From Hydrogenothermaceae bacterium (lineage in GTDB: Bacteria > Aquificota > Aquificia > Aquificales > Hydrogenothermaceae): a DNA stretch of 6,295 nucleotides. Positions 1 through 5,018 of the stretch are shown here, piece after piece. Location: positions 1 through 6,295 of the forward strand of contig WFXI01000161.1 of NCBI GenBank assembly GCA_015490675.1. Direction: 5' to 3'. A program made the position numbers and the translations under genes. Position 1 is the first letter of the stretch; each line of letters begins with the position of its first letter. The notes beneath the pieces are model-generated. The model was not told the origin of the DNA and did not search any database. It worked only from the letters and a program-made list of their open reading frames with translations.

Positions 1-428
1 GCAAGCTCTCTTTTCATATCCCTTTCTCTTAGTGCTTCTCTTTTTTCATACTTTGCCTTTCCTTTAGCAAGAGCTATTTCCACTTTTGCTTTACCATTTT
101 TAAAGTATATTCTAGTTGGAACTAAAGTCAGACCTTTTTCCTGAATTCTTCCCATTAATTTTAAGATTTCTCTTTTATGCAAAAGTAACTTTCTTTTTCT
201 TGTTGGGTCGTGTTGTAGCCTTCCTGCTGGTTTATATGGTCCAATATATAGCCCAACAATATAAGCTTCTCCATCGTCTATGCGAACATAAGCATCTCTC
301 ATATTTACATTTCCTTCTCTTAAAGACTTAACTTCTGTTCCTTTTAGTACCATTCCAGCTTCATACTTTTCTAAAATCTGATAATTATGATAGACTTGCT
401 TATTAGTAGCTACTACCTTTTCTCCCAT
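1..428 (-). CDS. smpB: SsrA-binding protein SmpB (C-terminus cut by window edge)
   Basis: SmpB binds tmRNA and delivers it to stalled ribosomes for trans-translation in the cytoplasm. I translated the minus strand from the ATG at 428-426 and obtained 142 complete codons without a stop before the left edge. Family hallmarks are in order: an N-terminal NKQVYHNYQILEKYEAG stretch (residues 9-25), GTEVKSLREG (30-39), a loop with HDPTRKRKLLLH (73-84), GLTLVPTRIYFKNGKAKVEI (99-118), then the basic KGKAKYEKRE segment (122-131). The family is usually about 150-160 residues, so only the last dozen or so, the basic tail that inserts in the decoding centre, should be missing. The start codon immediately follows the stop of the upstream thioredoxin-domain gene (TAAATG), so the two are very likely cotranscribed. 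I see nothing odd in the visible part. Confidence 0.97.
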   Translation of the reverse strand, partial: MGEKVVATNKQVYHNYQILEKYEAGMVLKGTEVKSLREGNVNMRDAYVRIDDGEAYIVGLYIGPYKPAGRLQHDPTRKRKLLLHKREILKLMGRIQEKGLTLVPTRIYFKNGKAKVEIALAKGKAKYEKREALRERDMKREL

Positions 429-2243
429 TTAATTCTCCATTTTGTAAAGTTTTATATAAATCTCAAAAATTTTGCTTTTTAAATTTTTTAAATTTTCCTT
501 TTCTATACTAAAAAAGCACATTTCTAAATTGCAAATATAGGCTTTTGTTTTTCCTTCAAATACATAGTCAATTTCATTTAAAAACACCTTATTATTTTTA
601 TCTATAAATTGAGAAAATGCAAAATATGGGAGTACTTTAAAAGATGTGTTTATGAATAATTCTTTTTCCTTTTCATATCCAATTGTTCGCGATAATACAG
701 GTTTATAAATAATAACAAAATATGCAAGGCCTGTGTCAATATTTGCCTTAGCAGGTAATTTTTTGGCTATTTTTATAGCATTTTTATAAAATTCTTCATT
801 GCCTGTTAATATTGAAAGTTTATAAAATAGTTTTACCAGTTTCGCGTTTAATGCAAAAATGTCATCAATAAAAGAAATATTTTTAATGTTTATTCCTGTA
901 TCTTCTAAATCAACAAAAATGTTTAGCTTCTGTGAAAAATAATACTGATTTAAAATTTTATAGATTTTCTTTGCTAAATTTAGATATTTTAAATCTCCTG
1001 TAACTTCATAAAGTGTTAAAACAGTATCTAGAAAATAAACTTGAGTACTTAGGTAATATTTTTCTAAATTTTTAGAGTGTATTACTCCTTTTTCTAAAAA
1101 TCCATCTTTTAATATGTTTTGAATAACATTTTCTGCTATTTTAAGGTCTTCTTTATTTCGATTAAAAATATAGGAATAAGCAAGAGCTTTTGCTATTAAT
1201 AAGTTGTTTGCGAAATAAACTTGTTTTTCAATTCTTGGTGAGTATCCTACTGCATTTTCTAAAAGTTGTCTTCCTTCTTTATCCCTTGGGAAATACTCTT
1301 CTCCTGTAACTAATAAAGTGCCTTCTTCATCTACTATGTCTGCACCTTGAGAATTATAAAAATATCCTGTTTTTTTGTCATATAGTTTATTCTTAGCAAA
1401 ATTTAAAAGTTTATTTGCAAAAATTTTAAAGTCTTTTTTATTGAAAAGGGTATATCCATTAAAGTATAAAACTGCTAACTGTGCCTGGTCTTTAAGTAGT
1501 TTTTCGTAATGAAATTCTGTCCAGTATTCATTTACACTGTATCTATATAAACCTCCTTCTACATTATCAATTAGTTTTGAATATGCATATAAAGTATCTA
1601 CAGCCATTTTTTTTGCATCTGTATCATCAAAAAATATCCAGTAAAGCATCAAAAAGTAAGGAAGGTTCACTTTAGGAAATTTAGGTGCTCCTTTTAAACC
1701 ACCAAATTTGTAATCGTATCTTATTTTGATGTATTTAAAAGTTTTCTTTAAATAATCTTTATTAATTTCTTTATCTTTTAAAGCTTTTTTTAACCTCTTA
1801 AATCTACTTTCTGCAAGAAGCTTTACTCTTTGAGCTTCTTCTTTTAACTTTTCTTTATCTAGAGAAGCGTAAAAATTTAGTAGTTTTACCATATCATCTG
1901 GAGGAACATATATAGCTCCAAATAAGACATTACCATTAGAGTCTAAAATTACAGTAGAAGGAAGTCCTCCTTGATTATATTTTTTATTTATATCTGGTCT
2001 TTCTTCTGCGTCTACTCTAATAGGAATATAGTATTTATTAATTATTTCAATGACTCTTTTGTCTCTATAAGTAGTGTTTTCAATAACATTACACCAGTGG
2101 CACCATTTTGCATATATGTCCATAAGAATTAACTTGTTTTCTTTTTTTGCTTTATTTATACCTTCCTCAAAGGAAAGCCACTTTATTTCCGAAGAAAAAG
2201 AAAAACTAAAAACTAAAATTAAAAATAAAATTAAGCTTCTCAA
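429..2243 (-). CDS. Exported YyaL/SPATA20-family (DUF255) protein with thioredoxin domain
   Basis: This 604-residue protein starts with a short signal peptide (residues 1-18: one Arg, a Leu/Ile/Phe core, then FSFSS), so it should act outside the cytoplasm. Residues 20-125 are a DsbH-like thioredoxin domain. The active site is KWCHWC (Cys48, Cys51), with RVDAEERPD (76-84) and the cis-proline loop GGLPST (Pro95). The rest resembles the helical (alpha/alpha)-barrel of YyaL/SPATA20 proteins: FGGLKGAPKFP (180-190) and GGLYRYSVNEYW...FHYEKLLKDQAQL (230-256) match the family's GGF-APKFP and GGFHRYS-HFEKMLYDQAQL blocks. It is somewhat short for the family (often 650-700). The start is TTG at 2243-2241: a good Shine-Dalgarno precedes it, the signal peptide follows at once, and the next in-frame Met is residue 41, inside the thioredoxin fold. 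A thiol-disulfide role is likely. The barrel's substrate is unknown. It is cotranscribed with smpB. Confidence 0.92.
   Translation of the reverse strand: MRSLILFLILVFSFSFSSEIKWLSFEEGINKAKKENKLILMDIYAKWCHWCNVIENTTYRDKRVIEIINKYYIPIRVDAEERPDINKKYNQGGLPSTVILDSNGNVLFGAIYVPPDDMVKLLNFYASLDKEKLKEEAQRVKLLAESRFKRLKKALKDKEINKDYLKKTFKYIKIRYDYKFGGLKGAPKFPKVNLPYFLMLYWIFFDDTDAKKMAVDTLYAYSKLIDNVEGGLYRYSVNEYWTEFHYEKLLKDQAQLAVLYFNGYTLFNKKDFKIFANKLLNFAKNKLYDKKTGYFYNSQGADIVDEEGTLLVTGEEYFPRDKEGRQLLENAVGYSPRIEKQVYFANNLLIAKALAYSYIFNRNKEDLKIAENVIQNILKDGFLEKGVIHSKNLEKYYLSTQVYFLDTVLTLYEVTGDLKYLNLAKKIYKILNQYYFSQKLNIFVDLEDTGINIKNISFIDDIFALNAKLVKLFYKLSILTGNEEFYKNAIKIAKKLPAKANIDTGLAYFVIIYKPVLSRTIGYEKEKELFINTSFKVLPYFAFSQFIDKNNKVFLNEIDYVFEGKTKAYICNLEMCFFSIEKENLKNLKSKIFEIYIKLYKMEN
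435..438 (-). promoter_or_regulatory. Shine-Dalgarno site of smpB
   Basis: On the minus strand GGAG lies 6 nt before the smpB ATG, inside the last codons of the upstream gene. It confirms the ATG at 428-426. With the abutting TAA/ATG junction, it suggests translational coupling. Confidence 0.75.
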
Positions 2244-2250
2244 TTTCTTA

Positions 2251-2255
2251 TCCTT
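2251..2255 (-). promoter_or_regulatory. Shine-Dalgarno site fixing a TTG start
   Basis: On the minus strand AAGGA sits 7 nt before the TTG at 2243-2241. No ATG or GTG is available nearby in frame. This site is the reason for choosing TTG as the start of the thioredoxin-domain gene. Confidence 0.7.
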
Positions 2256-2295
2256 AAGTAGGTTTTTATATTTAAATTCTACAATACAACTGAAA

Positions 2296-2306
2296 CATCA
2301 ATGATG
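2296..2306. repeat. 11-bp perfect palindrome (operator candidate)
   Basis: CATCA-A-TGATG is a perfect inverted repeat with a one-base centre. It lies between the divergent genes, upstream of the TTAAC repeats and the TATAAT box. It is too short for a terminator and has no T tract, so protein binding is the more likely role, if it has one. A chance palindrome of this size in AT-rich DNA is possible. Confidence 0.35.
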
Positions 2307-2309
2307 AAG

Positions 2310-2326
2310 TTAACATTTAGTTAACT
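2310..2326 (+). repeat. TTAACA-N5-TTAACT direct repeat (operator candidate)
   Basis: TTAACA (2310-2315) and TTAACT (2321-2326) are in the same orientation, exactly 11 bp apart and so on one face of the helix. Both are preceded by AG, giving AGTTAAC twice. A third TTAAC at 2329-2333 is out of phase (8 bp). The layout just upstream of the -10 box suits an activator or repressor site. It resembles the TTAACA-type direct repeats bound by PhoP-like response regulators in Bacillus, but assigning that regulator here would be speculation. Confidence 0.4.
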
Positions 2327-2341
2327 TTTTAACGATATAAT
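2310..2341 (+). promoter_or_regulatory. Candidate sigma-70 type promoter of the pqqD-like operon
   Basis: TATAAT at 2336-2341 is a perfect -10 hexamer. The best upstream hexamer, TTAACA at 2310-2315, is close to TTGACA, but the spacer is 20 bp instead of about 17. The promoter may therefore be weak or activator-dependent through the TTAAC repeats. An alternative pairing is TTAACT (2321-2326) with TATAAC (2345-2350) at 18 bp. Either would give a leader of about 15-30 nt before the ATG at 2374. Confidence 0.5.
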
Positions 2342-2358
2342 TACTATAACAAATAGTA

Positions 2359-2368
2359 AAAAAGGGGG
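2359..2368 (+). promoter_or_regulatory. Shine-Dalgarno site of the PqqD-like gene
   Basis: An AAAAAGGGGG purine run ends 5 nt before the ATG at 2374. The G5 core is not a perfect AGGAGG but is well placed, and it supports this start. Confidence 0.6.
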
Positions 2369-2373
2369 CAAAA

Positions 2374-2610
2374 ATGAATTCTCTAAAACAACTAGCTATT
2401 AATGATGAAGGCTTCATATTTAACCCTGCTACAGGTGAAAGCTGGACAACTAACCAAACAGGACTTTTTATTATCAAACTTTTAAAAGAAGGGTTTTCAG
2501 AAGAAGAAATACTAAACAAAATGGTAGAAGAATTTGATATTGATAGAGATACTGCATTTAGAGATTTAACAGATTTTTTAGAAAAATTAAGAAGTTACAA
2601 GCTAATCTAA
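2374..2610 (+). CDS. PqqD-like protein (RiPP recognition element fold)
   Basis: A 78-residue protein with the PqqD-family layout. An N-terminal beta-hairpin region has DEGFIFNPATGESWTTN (residues 11-27): the family's F-(D/N)-P-x-T-G turn followed by W-x-x-N. Next come NQTGLFIIKLLKEG (27-40), then a winged-helix-like half with SEEEILNKMVEEFDID (42-57) and a final amphipathic helix, FRDLTDFLEKLRSYKLI (62-78). Free-standing PqqD proteins bind the leader of a peptide precursor and present it to modifying enzymes (known for PqqD and for RREs in many RiPP systems). No pqqA, pqqC or pqqE is present, so this is not evidence for PQQ synthesis. It is the first gene of the operon, 11 bp ahead of the ATP-grasp gene. 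The leader-like tail of the decarboxylase two genes on is a plausible partner (inference). It is cytoplasmic, with no signal peptide. Confidence 0.85.
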   Translation: MNSLKQLAINDEGFIFNPATGESWTTNQTGLFIIKLLKEGFSEEEILNKMVEEFDIDRDTAFRDLTDFLEKLRSYKLI

Positions 2611-2615
2611 GGGGA
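2609..2615 (+). promoter_or_regulatory. Shine-Dalgarno site of the ATP-grasp gene
   Basis: AAGGGGA overlaps the TAA stop of the PqqD-like gene and lies 6 nt before the ATG at 2622. It confirms that start and suggests coupling. Confidence 0.7.
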
Positions 2616-2621
2616 TAAAAG

Positions 2622-3659
2622 ATGGAAATAAAAGTGGGTATTTCAGGAATAAATGCAGTAGATAATCCTGGACCTGGAATAGGTGTAGCAAAAAGCATAA
2701 AACAGGATAAAGAGTTAAATGCAAAGATAATAGGTCTTGCATACGATGCTATGGAACCAGGAATATATATGGATTGGATAATAGACAAAGCTTTTATGAT
2801 GCCTTATCCTTCCAGCGGACACGAAGCATATATAGAGAGACTTATTTACATAAAGAATAATTACGGTCTTGATTTTGTTATGCCAGTGTTAGATGCAGAA
2901 CTTCCTATATACATAAAATATCAAAAAGAATTAGAAAATTATGGAATAAAAACTTTTTTACCTAGCTTAGACCAATTTAAGCTAAGAGGAAAAGACAAAC
3001 TTGAAGAGGTAGCAAAAAATATAGGAATTACTTCTCCAAAAACAAAAGTAGTTTCTACATTAGAAGATTTAAACAAAGCAGTTGAAGAAATTGGCTTTCC
3101 TATTATGGTAAAAGGTGCTTTTTACAAAGCATATAAGGCAAATTCCTTACAAGAAGCTGTGAGCTATTACAGTAAAATAGTTGCAGAATGGGGCTATCCA
3201 GTAATTGTTCAACAGGTGGTTTACGGTGAGGAAATGAATGTTGTAGCTGGTGGAGATGGAGAGGGAAATAGTTTAGGTATGGTAGGTATAAAAAAATCGT
3301 GGATTACAGAATTGGGAAAAATTTGGACAGGGATAACAATAAAAAATGAAAAACTACTTGAGGCTGCAAAAAAATTTATTGAAGTTTATAAATGGAAAGG
3401 TGCTTTTGAGCTTGAATGTATTGTAAATATGGAAAAAGAGGAAATCTACCTTATAGAAATAAATCCTAGATTTCCAGCGTGGTCGTATTTTTCAACAGGT
3501 GTCGGTGTAAATATAGCCAGTAATATAGTAAGAAAAGCCTTTGGTCTTCCTGTTAATATTTCTGATTACGAAGCAGGGAAATTATATATAAGATACACAG
3601 ATGACTTTGTAATAGATATGGATAAATTCCAGCAAATAATAATAAGAGGTGAAGTATGA
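2622..3659 (+). CDS. ATP-grasp domain ligase
   Basis: A 345-residue cytoplasmic ATP-grasp enzyme, a family that activates a carboxylate as acyl-phosphate and joins it to an amine or other nucleophile. An N-terminal pre-ATP-grasp fold begins with GISGINAVDNPGPGIGVAKS (residues 6-25). The central ATP-binding part has GFPIMVKGAF with the nucleotide-binding Lys164, and VIVQQVVYGEEMNV (194-207), whose Glu203/Glu204 should contact the adenine side. The metal-binding end has GAFELECIV (Glu263, Glu265) and YLIEINPRFPAW (Glu279, Asn281, Arg283), so the catalytic core looks intact. The general style is that of carbamoyl-phosphate-synthase/PylC-like ATP-grasps, but I cannot name the substrate. Being sandwiched between a PqqD-like protein and a PLP decarboxylase suggests it attaches an amino acid or peptide to a carrier or precursor. 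Its stop overlaps the next gene's start. Confidence 0.9.
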   Translation: MEIKVGISGINAVDNPGPGIGVAKSIKQDKELNAKIIGLAYDAMEPGIYMDWIIDKAFMMPYPSSGHEAYIERLIYIKNNYGLDFVMPVLDAELPIYIKYQKELENYGIKTFLPSLDQFKLRGKDKLEEVAKNIGITSPKTKVVSTLEDLNKAVEEIGFPIMVKGAFYKAYKANSLQEAVSYYSKIVAEWGYPVIVQQVVYGEEMNVVAGGDGEGNSLGMVGIKKSWITELGKIWTGITIKNEKLLEAAKKFIEVYKWKGAFELECIVNMEKEEIYLIEINPRFPAWSYFSTGVGVNIASNIVRKAFGLPVNISDYEAGKLYIRYTDDFVIDMDKFQQIIIRGEV

Positions 3660-3661
3660 TG
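3646..3661 (+). promoter_or_regulatory. Shine-Dalgarno and overlapping start/stop (ATGATG)
   Basis: GAGGTG (3646-3651) precedes two adjacent in-frame ATGs at 3656 and 3659. The ATP-grasp TGA stop is at 3657-3659. The spacer is 4 nt to the first ATG and 7 nt to the second, so the second may be the one used. The protein differs only by one Met. The overlap implies translational coupling of ligase and decarboxylase. Confidence 0.65.
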
Positions 3662-3760
3662 AAAAAGGTATATGAAAAACCAATCATAACAAAAATTCAA
3701 ACAGGTTTTATGAATAAATTTGGGAGCTCTCCTTACTACGCTAGAAAAATAAGAAAAGAT
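3656..3760 (+). other. Leader-peptide-like N-terminal extension of the decarboxylase
   Basis: Residues 1-35 precede the conserved barrel. Tyr6-x-x-Pro9-x-Ile11, with lysines before and a Gly (17) after, resembles the YxxPxL core by which lasso-peptide and similar leaders bind PqqD-like RREs. Later residues NKFGSSPYYARK (20-31) are small, polar and aromatic. A docking role with the PqqD-like protein of the same operon is inferred, not shown. Confidence 0.45.
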
Positions 3761-5011
3761 ATAGATGGGGTTTCTATTGACTATCTTATTGAAAATTTTG
3801 GCTCACCATTATTTGTAATCTCAGAAAGAAAATTAAGACAACAATACAGAAAAATTTATAATGCTTTTGCTTCGAGATATCCAAATGTAGTATTTGGTTG
3901 GTCTTACAAAACAAATTATCTTCAAGCTGTATGTGCAACACTTCATCAGGAAGGAGCAATTGCTGAAGTGGTATCAGCCTTTGAATATGAAAAAGCTAGG
4001 AAACTGGGAATAAAAGGAGAAGATATCATTTTTAATGGTCCTCATAAATCATTGGAAGCTTTAGAAATAGCAGTTAAAGAAGGTGCCACTATAAATATTG
4101 ACCACTTTGATGAAATAAATGATTTAGAAAAAATAGCAGAAAAACTAGGTAAAAAAATAAAAGTTGGTATCAGACTGAATATGGATACAGGAATACAACC
4201 TCAATGGAGTAGATTTGGATTTAATCTTGAAACTGGACAAGCCTTAGATGCAGTAAAAAGAATAAAAGCTGGAGATAAACTAATCTTATCAGGATTACAT
4301 TGCCATATAGGAACTTTTATTATTGAACCTGAAGCATATGCAAACGAAGTTAAGAAAATGATTCAATTTAAATATGAGGTTGAAGATAATTATGGATATT
4401 CTATTGAATTTTTAGATATAGGTGGTGGATTCCCTTCACGAAACAAATTAAAGGGAACATATTTACCACCAGACATACTAATACCTTCTGTAGATGAATT
4501 TGCAGAAAAAATAACAAATGCTTTATATGAAAACTTAAGACCTGGAGATTTTCCTAAATTAATTTTAGAAAGTGGAAGAGCTATAATAGATGAAGCCGAG
4601 TATTTAATTACAACTGTCCACGCTTCAAAAAGACTACCTGACGGTAGAAGAGCCTATGTATGTGATGCTGGAGTAAATTTACTGTTTACAGCATTCTGGT
4701 ATAAGTTCAATATTGAAATAGACAGAGAAATTTCTGGAGCAAATGAACCATCTGTAATTTATGGTCCTCTGTGTATGAATATAGATATACTAGATGAAGG
4801 GACTTTACTCCCTCCTTTAGAAAGAGGAACAAGGCTTATATTCTCTCCAGTTGGTGCTTATAACAATACACAATGGATGCAGTTTATAGAATATAGACCG
4901 AACATAGTAATGATTATGGAAGATGGCTCTGTCGAAGTTGTTAGAGAAAAAGAAGACCTAACAGATATAGAAAGAAGAGAAAAACTACCAGAAAAACTAA
5001 AAATAAAATAA
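3656..5011 (+). CDS. Fold-type III PLP-dependent decarboxylase (LysA-like), leader-like N-terminus
   Basis: A 451-residue relative of diaminopimelate (DAP) and other amino-acid decarboxylases (alanine-racemase-like barrel). The barrel starts near residue 36. PLP Lys85 lies in GWSYKTN. The pocket has GLHCHIGT (His215, His217), DIGGGFP (254-260), LESGRAIIDEA (Glu305, Gly307, Arg308) and the late GAYNN (Tyr402), so PLP binding looks complete. The usual substrate motif GP-x-CES-x-D reads GPLCMNID (Cys373 kept, Glu replaced by Met374). The block after GAY, NNTQWMQF, also departs from the DAP decarboxylase pattern. A substrate other than DAP is therefore likely; lysA is not assigned. Residues 1-35 are extra and start KKVYEKPIITKIQTG, resembling YxxP-type RRE-binding leaders. 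By analogy with BtrJ/BtrK of butirosin synthesis (ATP-grasp loading, then carrier-bound decarboxylation), it may decarboxylate a tethered substrate (inference). The first ATG is used here; the next codon, also ATG, is equally possible. Confidence 0.92.
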   Translation: MMKKVYEKPIITKIQTGFMNKFGSSPYYARKIRKDIDGVSIDYLIENFGSPLFVISERKLRQQYRKIYNAFASRYPNVVFGWSYKTNYLQAVCATLHQEGAIAEVVSAFEYEKARKLGIKGEDIIFNGPHKSLEALEIAVKEGATINIDHFDEINDLEKIAEKLGKKIKVGIRLNMDTGIQPQWSRFGFNLETGQALDAVKRIKAGDKLILSGLHCHIGTFIIEPEAYANEVKKMIQFKYEVEDNYGYSIEFLDIGGGFPSRNKLKGTYLPPDILIPSVDEFAEKITNALYENLRPGDFPKLILESGRAIIDEAEYLITTVHASKRLPDGRRAYVCDAGVNLLFTAFWYKFNIEIDREISGANEPSVIYGPLCMNIDILDEGTLLPPLERGTRLIFSPVGAYNNTQWMQFIEYRPNIVMIMEDGSVEVVREKEDLTDIERREKLPEKLKIK

Positions 5012-5016
5012 GAAGG
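5009..5016 (+). promoter_or_regulatory. Shine-Dalgarno-like site of the channel-peptidase gene
   Basis: TAAGAAGG includes the stop codon of the decarboxylase gene and ends 2 nt before the ATG at 5019. Pairing through TAAG gives normal spacing; pairing through AAGG would be tight. No other in-frame start codon occurs nearby, so the ATG stands. Confidence 0.45.
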
Positions 5017-5018
5017 CT

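Noticed and set aside
116..331. 71-codon plus-strand ORF
   Set aside because: It lies wholly antisense to smpB, whose family motifs are unmistakable. The translated product has no recognisable features.
2276..2301. Minus-strand promoter TTGATG / TAGAAT for the thioredoxin-domain gene
   Set aside because: The hexamers are reasonable but the spacer is only 14 bp. A promoter must exist in this region, but I cannot place it.
2074..2304. 76-codon plus-strand ORF
   Set aside because: It is antisense to the signal peptide and thioredoxin active site of the minus-strand gene, and its hydrophobic look is a shadow of that.
2301..2324. Possible tiny plus-strand ORF (ATGATG... to TAA) as a precursor peptide
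   Set aside because: It is only seven codons, has no Shine-Dalgarno, and would lie upstream of the likely transcription start.
2244..2373. Riboswitch or terminator in the divergent intergenic region
   Set aside because: At 130 bp, no long stem, no T-tract hairpin and no recognisable aptamer was found; only short operator-like repeats.
2374..2610. PQQ biosynthesis gene pqqD
   Set aside because: The fold matches, but no pqqA, pqqB, pqqC or pqqE is nearby, so only the family-level name is supported.
2310..2788. Two minus-strand ORFs (2310-2519 and 2558-2788)
   Set aside because: They are antisense to the PqqD-like gene and the ATP-grasp start, which have Shine-Dalgarno sites and family motifs.
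3656..5011. Annotation as diaminopimelate decarboxylase (lysA)
   Set aside because: The CES substrate motif is CMN, and the operon context is not lysine biosynthesis.
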